Positions 54,205 through 63,627 of a stretch of DNA of 64,000 nucleotides are shown one piece after another. The first letter of the stretch is position 1. Each line of letters opens with the position of its first letter. Under the pieces are notes generated by a model, which had not been told where the DNA came from, did no database searches, and saw nothing but the letters and a program-made list of their open reading frames with translations. A program made the translations under genes and the position numbers. The DNA lies in the NCBI GenBank assembly GCA_023391815.1, contig JAEWAF010000055.1:24224-88223 (forward strand). The letters run 5' to 3'. The DNA comes from Pseudomonadota bacterium. Lineage in GTDB: Bacteria; Pseudomonadota; Gammaproteobacteria; Steroidobacterales; Steroidobacteraceae.

Positions 54205-54726
54205 ATGCCCATCTATCGCTACGGCGAGCGCGTCCCGTCCGTCCATGAAAGCGTCTTCGTCGCGCCCAACGCGAGCGTCATTGGTAGCGTCGTGCTGTCG
54301 GAGAACACCAGCGTGTGGTTCGGCGCGACGATCCGTGGCGACAACGACGTCATCAGTCTGGGCAAGAACTCGAACGTGCAGGAAGGCGCGGTACTCCACA
54401 CGGACCCCGGTCTGACGTTGACCGTGGGTGAGAACGTCACCATCGGCCATCAGGCAATGTTGCACGGATGTACGATCGGGGACGGCTCGCTCATCGGCAT
54501 TCAAGCGGTCGTGCTCAACGGAGCCGTCATCGGCAAGAGCTGCCTGGTTGGTGCCGGGGCGGTCATCACCGAAAAGAAAGTGTTCCCGGACCGCTCATTG
54601 ATCATCGGCGCGCCGGCGCGAGTAGTGCGCCAGCTCACCGATGAGGATGTGGAAAATCTGCTGAAATCCGCTCAGGTCTATGTCGAGCGGCGCGCGAATT
54701 TTCTCGCCAATCTCAAGGAGATTTAG
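54205..54726 (+). CDS. Gamma-class carbonic anhydrase family protein
   Basis: A 173-residue left-handed beta-helix protein of the gamma carbonic anhydrase family (YrdA/PaaY-like). Hexapeptide repeats run from FVAPNASVIGSVVLSENTSVW through IGDGSLIGIQAVVLNGAVIGKSCLVGAGAVI. Metal-ligand His candidates are in AVLHTD and IGHQAMLHGC, matching the family, which binds Zn or Fe at the trimer interface. Many members are not active anhydrases. ATG 54205 was chosen with GGAG 10 nt upstream; the open frame reaches 54016. The stop overlaps the GNAT gene by 4 bp. Confidence 0.88.
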   Translation: MPIYRYGERVPSVHESVFVAPNASVIGSVVLSENTSVWFGATIRGDNDVISLGKNSNVQEGAVLHTDPGLTLTVGENVTIGHQAMLHGCTIGDGSLIGIQAVVLNGAVIGKSCLVGAGAVITEKKVFPDRSLIIGAPARVVRQLTDEDVENLLKSAQVYVERRANFLANLKEI

Positions 54727-55319
54727 CCTTGCATCATCGCGAGCTGATGGCGCAGGTGCGAGCGCACCGTCGGCCATTCGCTCGCGATGATGCTGTACAC
54801 GCACGTATCGCGCAGCGTGCCGTCGCTCGAGCGTCGATGGTTGCGCAAGATGCCATCGAGTTTCGCGCCCAGTCGTTCGATGGCGCGGCGGCTCTGATGA
54901 TTGAAGAAATGCGTGCGGAACTCGACGGCGATGCAGTTGAGGTTCTCGAATGCATGGGTCAGCAGCATCAGCTTGCATTCGGTGTTGATCGCCGTCCGCT
55001 GAACCGACTTGCGATACCACGTCGCGCCGATTTCGACGCGCCGCTCCTCGGCGTCGATGTTCAGATAGGTGGTAACGCCGACTGCCTTGCCGGAATCGGA
55101 GGCGATGACCGCGAACGGCAGCATCGTCCCTTTGCGCTGCTGTTCGAGCCGCTTCTCGATGTCCGCCCTCATCTGTTCGGGCGAGGGAATGAAGGTGTAC
55201 CAAAGATTCCAGAGCTCGCCGTCCCGCACGGCCTCGGCCAACTCGTCGTGCCGGTCCAGCGTCAGCGGCTCGAGAAAGACAGAGTCGCCATGTAAGGAAA
55301 TCGGGTCCGGCCAGGGCAT
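54723..55319 (-). CDS. GNAT N-acetyltransferase
   Basis: A 198-residue acetyltransferase of the GNAT fold (RimJ/RimL-like). Visible are the N-terminal VFLEPLTLDRHDELAEAV, PFAVIASDSGKAVGVTTYLNID, the VEIGATWYRKSVQRTAINTECKLMLLTHAFE stretch with the acetyl-CoA pyrophosphate region, and NCIAVEFRTHFFNHQSRRAIERLGAKLDG, the classic C-terminal acetyltransferase motif. The acceptor is unknown. It is convergent with the gamma-carbonic anhydrase gene (4-bp overlap). Confidence 0.83.
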   Translation of the reverse strand: MPWPDPISLHGDSVFLEPLTLDRHDELAEAVRDGELWNLWYTFIPSPEQMRADIEKRLEQQRKGTMLPFAVIASDSGKAVGVTTYLNIDAEERRVEIGATWYRKSVQRTAINTECKLMLLTHAFENLNCIAVEFRTHFFNHQSRRAIERLGAKLDGILRNHRRSSDGTLRDTCVYSIIASEWPTVRSHLRHQLAMMQG

Positions 55320-55367
55320 AGCGGTGCCGTCGTAGGGAATGAATGCAGCTAGCTTAACGCAAACGCG

Positions 55368-57068
55368 TCAGCTCGCGTGCAGCAGGCCGGCGGCGGGGGC
55401 GAGGATGCCGTTGAGCGGCCGGGGTTTCCCGATGGCGTAGCCCTGGCCGTACTGCACCTCGAGCTCGATCAGGCGCATGCAGATCTCGGGTGTTTCGACG
55501 TACTCGGCGATCGTTTCCATGCCCATCGCGCCGGCCAGCTGTGCGATGGCGCCGACCAGCGCTTGCGAGCGCTCGTTGTGGAGCAGGTCGCGGATGAACG
55601 AGCCGTCGATCTTCAAAGAAGAGAACTGCAGGTTCTTCAGATGAGTGAGCGAGCTCAAGCCGGTGCCGAAGTCGTCGAGCGCAAACCGGCAGCCGCGGGC
55701 GCCGAGGGTGCTCATCAGTAGTTGCGCTTGTTCCATGTTGCTGACCGCCGCGGTTTCGGTCAGTTCGAACGTCAGCCATTCGCCGCTGACACCCGTTTCA
55801 TCGAGCTGCAGTTGCAGCCACTCGAGAAACGCCTCGTCGCCGATCGTCGGGCCAGAGAGGTTGATGGAAACGTGCAGCGGTTTGAATCCAGGTCGAGCGC
55901 GAGCGTCGCGCAGATGTTCGAGCACGTCGCCGATCACGCAGCGATCGATCTGGGGCAGCAACTGGTAGCGCGTGGCCGATGACATGAAATGCGACGGCAA
56001 TACCATCCGGCCCTTCTCGTCGATGAGTCGCAACAGCATCTCGTAGCGATGCACCGAGTCGGGCGTCAGTAGCGAAGCGATGGGCTGGCCATATATCTGA
56101 TAGCGCCCTTGCTCGAGGGCGCTGCGCAGCCGGCCGACGATGGAAATGTCGTCGCGTCGGCGGATCATGCTGACATCCGAAACTTCGTAAACCTCCACCC
56201 GATTGCGTCCTCGGTCCTTGGCGGCCTTGCAGGCGACTTCGGCACCGGCGAGAGCATGATCGAAGCTCCGCTCGCCGGCGCGTAACGTCGCTGCGCCAAA
56301 ACAAATCGACAGAGGGAACCGGTCGTCCTCGACCGTGAGCATGCGTGCTTGCACGGCATCGCGTAATCGCGCAGCGACCTTCTGCGCTCGACTCAGCGGG
56401 CAGTCGGGCAGAAAGACGGTGAAGCGATCGCCGGACAGACGACTGAGGACCGCGTCTTCGTTCGCAAGCGCAGCCGCCAGCGCATTCGCGACGACGGCGA
56501 TGGCACGGTCACCTGCTTCGAAGCCGAACATGTCATTCACGACGTGCAGCTGATCGATATCGCCGTAGAGCACGCTCGAGTTGGCGCGCTCGCCGAGCGA
56601 ACTCAAGCGCCAGTCGACCAGCTTCTCCATGCCGGCGCGCGAAATCAGCCCGGTGACCGGATCGGCCGGAAGAGACAGCAAGCGCCCGAGCTGACGACTC
56701 AGCTGCGAGCCCTTCTCGAGATCGCTTTGCTCGAAGGCGTCCCGGGTGGCGAGGCGATAGATCATCGCGATTCCAGCCAGTTCGCCGGACAGCTCGACCA
56801 CCGGCGCGACCAGAAAGCGTCCGATCATCGGTCCGCCATTCTCATAGCGGACCCGATTGCGAATCACCGGGCCGTTGGTCTCGCGGGTCTGGAGCAGGAA
56901 CGTTTCGGCGATCCCGCGCAAGATCTCTTGCACTTCGCGAGCGTCGTCGCCGAGACAGCGAAAATGAAACTCATCGCGCGACGGCGAGGTAAAGGCGGCC
57001 GCATGGCAGCTGATGCGTCGCTGCGCCTCGATCAGAAACTGACGGATGGTACTGGCTGCCGAGTCCAT
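55368..57068 (-). CDS. GGDEF/EAL protein, probable c-di-GMP phosphodiesterase
   Basis: A 566-residue cytoplasmic signalling protein: an N-terminal GAF-like domain (about 1-150), a GGDEF domain (about 155-295) and an EAL domain (about 310-560). The GGDEF active-site motif reads S-G-D-R-F (RLSGDRFTVF), so cyclase activity is unlikely. EAL residues are retained: the loop E-M-L-L-R (in place of EALLR), SINLSGPT, ELTETAA, the DDFGTG motif, LKIDGSF and ETIAEYVE. It is therefore predicted to hydrolyse c-di-GMP, with the GGDEF domain as a possible nucleotide-binding regulatory domain. A TGTGA-N6-TCACA site lies 135 bp upstream. Confidence 0.87.
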   Translation of the reverse strand: MDSAASTIRQFLIEAQRRISCHAAAFTSPSRDEFHFRCLGDDAREVQEILRGIAETFLLQTRETNGPVIRNRVRYENGGPMIGRFLVAPVVELSGELAGIAMIYRLATRDAFEQSDLEKGSQLSRQLGRLLSLPADPVTGLISRAGMEKLVDWRLSSLGERANSSVLYGDIDQLHVVNDMFGFEAGDRAIAVVANALAAALANEDAVLSRLSGDRFTVFLPDCPLSRAQKVAARLRDAVQARMLTVEDDRFPLSICFGAATLRAGERSFDHALAGAEVACKAAKDRGRNRVEVYEVSDVSMIRRRDDISIVGRLRSALEQGRYQIYGQPIASLLTPDSVHRYEMLLRLIDEKGRMVLPSHFMSSATRYQLLPQIDRCVIGDVLEHLRDARARPGFKPLHVSINLSGPTIGDEAFLEWLQLQLDETGVSGEWLTFELTETAAVSNMEQAQLLMSTLGARGCRFALDDFGTGLSSLTHLKNLQFSSLKIDGSFIRDLLHNERSQALVGAIAQLAGAMGMETIAEYVETPEICMRLIELEVQYGQGYAIGKPRPLNGILAPAAGLLHAS

Positions 57069-57200
57069 AACGATTCCCTGGGACGCGGCAAATGTAAGTG
57101 GGCGGCTTCGGGGCGCGGTGAGAAGCCGTTCGCAAACGACTCAGTCGGAGGCAGGAAATCGTGTCGTGCGGCGCAATGCCGCGGCGCCCGCGCGGCGACA

Positions 57201-57220
57201 CGTGTGAAGTTCATCACACG
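57201..57220. promoter_or_regulatory. CRP/Clp-type site upstream of the GGDEF/EAL gene
   Basis: The sequence reads CG-TGTGA-AGTTCA-TCACA-CG, a perfect 7-bp inverted repeat containing the CRP/Vfr/Clp consensus TGTGA-N6-TCACA (57203-57218). It sits in the 180-bp gap between the bkdB stop (57249) and the start of the GGDEF/EAL gene (57068). A hairpin role as a terminator for the bkd operon is the alternative. Confidence 0.6.
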
Positions 57221-57248
57221 GCCGCCGCCGGCAGCCGAATCGCCGCGA

Positions 57249-58504
57249 TCAATCTCGAATGAAGATGGTCGCCGGCTGCTCGAGCTTTTCTTTCAGCGCC
57301 TGGATGGTTTCGGCGGCGTCGTAGCCGTCGATGAAGCGGTGATCGAAGGACGAGGACAGATTCATCATCAACCGAACCGCGACTTCGCCATTGACGATGA
57401 CGGGGCGTTCCACGGCCTTGTTGATGCCGACGATGGCCACTTCCGGCGCATTGATGATGGGCGTCGAGACGATGCCGCCGAGCTTGCCGAGACTGGTGAT
57501 CGTGATCGTCGATCCCTGCAGCTCGTTGCGGCTCGCGGTGCCTTCACGGGCCGCGTTGGTGACACGGCGGATTTCGGCCGCGATCTCTTTCAGAGACAGC
57601 GACTCCGCATGTTTCACCACCGGCACCTTCAGACCGTCGTTGGTCTGAGTGGCAACGCCGATGTGCACGCCATCGTGACGGACGAGCACGTTGCGTTCGG
57701 CGTCGTAACGCGAGTTCACTTTCGGGAACTGCTCGACGACTCGCACCAGCGCCATCGCGAGGAACGGCAGGTAGGTGTAAGAGGGCGAGCCCTTCGGCAA
57801 CTGCGAGTTCAGATGTTTGCGCAGCCGTTCCAGCTCCGTCATGTCGACTTCCTCGACATAGGCGAAGTGCGGAATGTTTCTCTTCGAATCGGCCACGCGC
57901 TGAGCGCTCACTCGGCGCACGCCGAGAATACGGATCTCTTCGGTCCCCGTGCGCACCTGGCGCCCGCTCGGAGTCGGAGCGGCCGCAGAGGTCTTGCCAC
58001 CGCCGGACTGACGATCGTTGATCGCGGCTTCCAGATCCTGCCGCTGGATGCGGCCATCCCGGCCGCTGCCATTGACGGTTGTGAGATCGATGCCGGCCAG
58101 CTTGGCGCGTGCGCGAGTAGCCGGAGACGCCATCACGCGACCGCCCGACGGTTTGGCTGCCGCAGGCTGCGCGGCGCCGTTGCTCGTGGCGGCGGCGCTG
58201 GAAGGGTTCGCCGGAGCGGCGGCCTGAGCCGGAGCCGCGGCGGGCGCGCTTTCGACGGCCGCCGAGGCGTCCGTTTCGAGCACGTACAGTTCGCTACCGA
58301 CCGCGATCTGATCGCCAGGCTGGCCGCCGAGCGCGATCACTTTGCCGCCAACCGGCGCGGGAAGCTCGACCACGGCCTTGTCGGTGGACATCTCCACTAT
58401 GGGCTGGTCTTCGGCGACGACATCGCCGACCTTGACCTTCCACGCCACGACCTCGGAAGACACCGTGCCTTCGCCGAGATCCGGCAGCTTGACTACATGA
58501 CGGC

Positions 58505-58508
<4 letters not shown>
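57249..58508 (-). CDS. bkdB: Branched-chain ketoacid dehydrogenase E2
   Basis: A 419-residue dihydrolipoyl acyltransferase. One lipoyl domain (residues 1-78) carries the lipoylated Lys in MSTDKAVVELP (K44). An Ala/Pro-rich linker precedes the E1/E3-binding domain (VMASPATRARAKLAGIDLTTVNGSGRDGRI, about 128-165), then the catalytic domain ends with the HxxxDG motif SSFDHRFIDGYDAA. It transfers acyl groups to CoA in the BCKDH complex. ATG 58508 overlaps the E1-beta stop by 4 bp. No E3 gene follows. Confidence 0.9.
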
Positions 58509-59517
<1,009 letters not shown>

Positions 59518-59521
<4 letters not shown>

Positions 59522-60765
59522 TTCTGCGAGCGCTCCTTCAGTTCCTGCGCGAGTTGCATGCGCTGGCGTGCCAGGCTGGGCGTCTCTTCCTTGAACACGT
59601 CCTGGAACATGATTGCGGGGTCGAGCTGCGGGCCGTCGGTGAGCGTGCCGTAGGTGTTCGCCTCTTTCCACGCTTGATTGACTTGCTCCTCGCACTCCTT
59701 CTCAACCGTTTTATCCTGTTCGTCCGACCATGCGCCGAGCGTGCGCAGATGGCCTTTCAATCGCTCGATCGGATCGCCGAGCGGCCAGCTCTTCTCTTCG
59801 TCCTTCGGGCGATAGCGCGAGGGATCGTCGCTGGTCGAGTGAGGCGCGGCACGATAGGTGACGAGCTCGATCAAGGTCGGGCCCGCACCGGTGCGAGCGC
59901 GTTCGGCGGCCCATTGCGTGACTGCGTGAACGGCGAGGAAGTCGTTGCCGTCGACGCGAATGCCCGGCATGCCGTAGCCCGGTCCGCGAGAAGCGAACGA
60001 ACGGCCTTCGCCGCCGGCAAACGTCTGGAACGTGGAGATGGCCCACTGATTGTTCACTACGTTGAGGATGACCGGCGCCTTGTAGATCTGCGCGAACAGC
60101 AGCGCGTAATGGAAATCCGCTTCAGCCGTGCTGCCGTCGCCGAGCCAGGAGGCGCAAATGCGATCCTCACCCTTGATGGCCGCGGCCATCGCCCAGCCCA
60201 CTGCTTGCGGGAACTGAGTGGCGAGGTTGCCGGAGATCGAGAACAGGTTGCTCTCGGCCGAGTGGTACATGACCGGCAGCTGACGACCTTTGCACATGTC
60301 GCGCGTGTTGGAGAGCAGCTGGCACATCAGGTCGACGATCTTCAGACCGCGCGCCACATGCAGACCCTGGTTGCGATACGAAGGGAACAGCATGTCGGTG
60401 GGCTTGAGCGCCATGTTGGCGGCCACCGAGACAGCTTCTTCACCGGTGGACTTCATATAGAACGTGATCTTGCCGCCGCGCTGAGCACGATGCATGCGGT
60501 CGTCGAAGGCGCGCGTCAGCATCATGTGACGCAGGCCGAGCACCAGATCGGCGGGCGCGAGGTGCGGATTCCAGGGGCCGACGGCGCGATGGTTGTCATC
60601 GAGCACGCGGACCATTTCCTTGGAAAGGAATTCGGTCTCGGTCAAGGGCGCGTTCGGATCCGGGCGGGCGGCGGCGCCTGCCGGAGAAACCGCGACATAA
60701 CTGAAGTCCGGTTTCTCGCCGGGGCGAGCCGGCGGTCTCGGAACGTGCAAACGGGATCGCATCAT
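59518..60765 (-). CDS. bkdA1: Branched-chain ketoacid dehydrogenase E1 alpha
   Basis: A 415-residue E1 alpha subunit. The TPP-binding motif starts GDGSTAEADFHYALLFAQ and ends VILNVVNNQWAIST (GDG...NN). Also present are GGKITFYMKSTGEEAVSV, YRNQGLHVARG and the phosphorylation-loop-like YRAAPHSTSDDPSRYR, typical of 2-oxoacid dehydrogenases for branched chains. It decarboxylates 2-oxoacids from Leu, Ile and Val. Its ATG overlaps the leucine dehydrogenase stop by 4 bp, so the operon order is ldh-bkdA1-bkdA2-bkdB. Confidence 0.9.
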
Positions 60766-61805
60766 CGGGCCTCCGCAAGCATCTGACGCGCCATCTCGTC
60801 CGCCAGCTCGCTGGTCGGACGGTTGGTGGCGCTGGAACGCGAAAAAATTTCCGTGAGTCGCACGGGAATACGGTGAATCTCGGCGACGATCGACTCGGCC
60901 GTCGCGCCGCCCAGGTATTCGCGACCGACGCTGATGATGCCACCCGCGTTGATCACGTAGTCAGGGGCATACAGCACACCGGCCGCGTGCAGCCGCGCGC
61001 CGTCTTGAGCGGTCGCGAGCTGATTGTTCGCGGCGCCGGCGACGATCGGGGTCTGCAGCTTCGGGATGGTGTTGGCATCGAAGAGAGCGCCGAGCGCGCA
61101 CGGGGCGACTACGTCGGCACGCTCGAACAACACTCGATCAGGGCTGGACACAACGGCATCGAACTCGGCGGCGGCTTTCTTCGTCACCGCGTCGCGAACG
61201 TCGGCGACGCGAAGTTTCGCGCCGTCGGCCGCGAGCAGCTTGCACAGCTCGTAGCCAACGCCGCCGAGGCCCTGCACCGCGACCGTCAAGCCGCGCAGCT
61301 CGTCCTTCTTCAGTCGGAATTTCACCGCCGCCTTGATGCCGAGATAAACCCCGAGGGCCGTTTTCGGGCTGGGATTGCCGTCGGAGCTCACCGCGGTGCG
61401 CGGCAGGCCGCTCACGTAACGCGTCTGAGCGGCGACGATTTCCATATCGGCGACCGAAGCGCCGACATCCTCGGCGGTGATGTATTGACCTTGCAATGAC
61501 TCGACCAAGCGTCCGAACGCTTCGAGCATCGCCGGCGTCTTGGGGCGATCGGCATCGATCATCACGACGGCTTTGCCGCCGCCGAGCGGCAGGCCCGCCA
61601 TCGCGTTCTTGTAGCTCATGCCACGCGACAGCCGTAAGGCGTCGGCAATGGCGTCGTGCGTGGAGTTGTAGTGCCAGAACCGGCAACCACCGGCAGCCGG
61701 CCCTCGCGCGGAGGAGTGGACGGCCACGATGGCGCGCAGGCCAGTGGCAGCATCGTGCGCGAAGACCACGCGCTCGTGCTGGTCGAACGAAGGATGATCG
61801 AACAT
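60762..61805 (-). CDS. ldh: Leucine/valine dehydrogenase (Glu/Leu/Phe/Val family)
   Basis: A 347-residue NAD-dependent amino-acid dehydrogenase, leucine-dehydrogenase type. The substrate domain has GPAAGGCRFWHY and the catalytic Lys region MAGLPLGGGKAVV; the Rossmann domain has VAVQGLGGVGYELCKLLA near 185. It oxidatively deaminates Leu, Val or Ile to the 2-oxoacids used by the E1/E2 genes downstream. ATG 61805 was preferred over a TTG at 61817; neither has a strong Shine-Dalgarno. First gene of the bkd operon, divergent from the Lrp-type regulator. Confidence 0.88.
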   Translation of the reverse strand: MFDHPSFDQHERVVFAHDAATGLRAIVAVHSSARGPAAGGCRFWHYNSTHDAIADALRLSRGMSYKNAMAGLPLGGGKAVVMIDADRPKTPAMLEAFGRLVESLQGQYITAEDVGASVADMEIVAAQTRYVSGLPRTAVSSDGNPSPKTALGVYLGIKAAVKFRLKKDELRGLTVAVQGLGGVGYELCKLLAADGAKLRVADVRDAVTKKAAAEFDAVVSSPDRVLFERADVVAPCALGALFDANTIPKLQTPIVAGAANNQLATAQDGARLHAAGVLYAPDYVINAGGIISVGREYLGGATAESIVAEIHRIPVRLTEIFSRSSATNRPTSELADEMARQMLAEAR

Positions 61806-61899
61806 TGCTGGTATCAAGTTCGCTGGAGTTATGGTCTGGCGAATGCGGGTGCTGGTCCGCTCCGCCTGTCCCGGAGCATATTGCGCTACAATACCGAGT

Positions 61900-61923
61900 G
61901 TTTGGCAGCATAGTCTGCCAAAC
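61900..61923. promoter_or_regulatory. Inverted repeat in the ldh/lrp divergent region
   Basis: GTTTGGCA (61900-61907) and TGCCAAAC (61916-61923) form a perfect 8-bp-arm inverted repeat with an 8-bp centre, and a third half-site-like TGCCAGA starts at 61929. It lies between the divergent starts at 61805 and 61958, a natural place for an Lrp/AsnC-type operator. Confidence 0.6.
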
Positions 61924-61957
61924 GAGCCTGCCAGAACAGTAGGATTTACTAAACATC

Positions 61958-62497
61958 ATGAGCAGCAACCCGCCAGGCCGTGAACTGGATCGCGTCGACC
62001 GGCAGATTTTGTCGCTATTGCAGACGGACGGGCGGCTGACCGTCGCGGAACTCGCACGCACAGTAAATTTGACGCTCACGCCGTGTATCGAGCGCGTGCG
62101 GCGCCTGGAGCGCGAGGGGTTCATCGACGGCTACTACGCGCACCTGAACCCGAAGCGTCTCGGGCAAAGCATGCTCGCGTTCACCGAGGTCACGCTCGAC
62201 CACGCCACGCAGGACGTGTTTCAGCGCTTCAAGGAAGCCGTGCAGCTGGTGGAGGAGATCGTCGAGTGCCACATGGTGGCGGGCGGTTTCGACTATCTGA
62301 TCAAGACACGCGTGCAGGACATGGATGAGTACCGCCGGGTGCTCGGCGACAAGATCGTCAACGTGCGCGGCGTGCGTCACACGCAGACGTACTTCGTGCT
62401 CGAGGAAGTGAAGTCCACGCACGCGGTTCGAGTGCGGGTCAGCGATGCCGGGCGGGCCGCGGCCGCCGCGCCGAAGCGGCCACGCGCCAGGTCCTGA
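61958..62497 (+). CDS. bkdR: Lrp/AsnC-family regulator of the bkd operon
   Basis: A 179-residue transcriptional regulator. The N-terminal HTH is RELDRVDRQILSLLQTDGRLTVAELARTVNLTLTPCIERVRRLEREGFI (residues 8-57), followed by the RAM/effector domain (SMLAFTEVTLDHATQDVFQRF, HMVAGGFDYLIKTRVQDMDEYRRVLGDKI). The C-terminal 30 residues are a basic Ala/Pro tail (AAAAAPKRPRARS) beyond the usual Lrp length. Divergent from ldh-bkd, it is probably their amino-acid-responsive activator, as with BkdR in Pseudomonas. The symbol is by analogy. Confidence 0.85.
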   Translation: MSSNPPGRELDRVDRQILSLLQTDGRLTVAELARTVNLTLTPCIERVRRLEREGFIDGYYAHLNPKRLGQSMLAFTEVTLDHATQDVFQRFKEAVQLVEEIVECHMVAGGFDYLIKTRVQDMDEYRRVLGDKIVNVRGVRHTQTYFVLEEVKSTHAVRVRVSDAGRAAAAAPKRPRARS

Positions 62498-62532
62498 AAT
62501 GTTCCATCCTGAAATCGGATGATGAAAGAGAA

Positions 62533-62646
62533 GACCCTCGCCCGGCCCCGTCGCGTCGGAGGAGGAGCTGCCGCGCAGGGGGAACCTGGGCGCGGTGACC
62601 TGCTTACTCCGCCGGTACATAGGCTTCTTCCGTGCGAGCGAGGGTC
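62533..62646 (+). other. Candidate 114-nt structured RNA element
   Basis: The segment folds as one long arm: outer 9-bp GACCCTCGC/GCGAGGGTC (62533-62541 with 62638-62646), TCGC/GCGA (62551-62554 with 62634-62637), CGGAGGAGG/CTTCTTCCG with two G-U pairs (62557-62565 with 62624-62632) and an apical CCGCGCAGG/CCTG-CGCGG hairpin closed by a GGGAA loop. A second hairpin GGGGC-GGTGA-GCCCC follows at 62673-62687. It does not match 4.5S, 6S, tmRNA or a riboswitch I know. It is in the gap after the Lrp gene (62498-62786), where I see no convincing gene. Confidence 0.3.
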
Positions 62647-62786
62647 CCTCTGAGCGGAGAGATCTCGCGGCTGGGGCGGTGAGCCCCCCGCATGTCCCAC
62701 GGAGGCCATCGCGCGAAATGCTCCGTCGACGTGAAAAAAATGAGCGATGAGCGCAGCATAGCGTTACCGCCGATGGGAGCCGCGCC

Positions 62787-63266
62787 ATGACTCGATCCGA
62801 CACGCCACATCTGCAAGCGCTGGAGGATGCGAGCCGCGCGTTACGCGGCCTGTTGGGCGTGGTGATCGCGGTCGAACGCAAGTTCGGCAGCCAGCAGTCG
62901 CCGTTGGCGCTACTGCGTCGGATCATGGAGGATCCTGAATGGGAATGGCTGCGGCCGCTGTATCAGTTGATCGCCGACGTCGATCACGCTCTTCACGAGG
63001 GCGACCTGCCCGTTACCGAAGTCGCCGCGATCGGCGGCCATGCGCTGGCCTTGTTGTCGGGCGTCGGGGCGCCGGTGGAGCAGGCCTTTTTGGATCGCTA
63101 TCGGGCCCTGTTACAAACCGACCCTGAAGTCGCCATCGCTCACTCGAGCGCCTTGCAGGCGCTACGCAAGCTGCCGCCCGAAGCGGACAGTGAAGCGGAG
63201 CGTCTGCATGCCCGTCATCAGTGGGCCATGCGCTGCAAGTACCGCCGCCAAGGCTCGGACAAGTAG
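62787..63266 (+). CDS. Hypothetical protein
   Basis: A 159-residue helical soluble protein I do not recognise, with patterns such as ALEDASRALRGLLGVVIAVERKFG, LALLRRIMEDPEWEWLRPLYQLIADVDHAL and HARHQWAMRCKYRRQGSDK at the basic end. ATG 62787 has GGGAG about 7 nt upstream. No partner gene is evident. Confidence 0.58.
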   Translation: MTRSDTPHLQALEDASRALRGLLGVVIAVERKFGSQQSPLALLRRIMEDPEWEWLRPLYQLIADVDHALHEGDLPVTEVAAIGGHALALLSGVGAPVEQAFLDRYRALLQTDPEVAIAHSSALQALRKLPPEADSEAERLHARHQWAMRCKYRRQGSDK

Positions 63267-63627
63267 CCGTTCATCGTTCGAAGTTATGTCGTAACGAGCC
63301 GCTCGACTCGCGGGCTTTTGCGCAAGTCGCGTGGCGGATCGGCGACAGGGCGCGGGAATGTCTCGATTGCGGTAGGGTTGCCGGAAGGTCGTCGGCCGAC
63401 GACCGGCGGTTCAGGACCGATGACCGGTCGAAAAGTGTTTATTCGAGCCGCCGCCAGCCTTTCACTATCAGCTTTCGCCCGTCACGAACAGTGTCGGCTG
63501 GTGGAGGCACTTTTCAAGCAGTCAGCCCTAGTGCAATGTTGTCGCCCCGGAATCGATACGCGGGATTAAAAACAATCCGGGACGCATCGTTGCCTTTGGT
63601 TTTTGCACGGAAGTAATCGCTACCCCT
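63267..63627. other. Intergenic region before the kinase gene
   Basis: A 361-bp gap. It holds an 18-bp perfect palindrome GGTCGTCGG/CCGACGACC (63387-63404) and a loose CCCGGA/TCCGGG pair (around 63545-63577). Open frames here have no ribosome-binding site or family-like sequence, so I see no gene. Confidence 0.5.

Noticed and set aside
62533..62700. Glycine riboswitch, 4.5S or 6S RNA
   Set aside because: GGAGAGA occurs but the GCCGAAGG-type core of the riboswitch is missing; the SRP apical consensus and the 6S conserved bubble are not found.
62604..62816. Minus-strand 70-codon open frame over the Lrp-hypothetical gap
   Set aside because: It overlaps the ATG of the 62787-63266 gene and lies across the foldable segment; no ribosome-binding site or family similarity.
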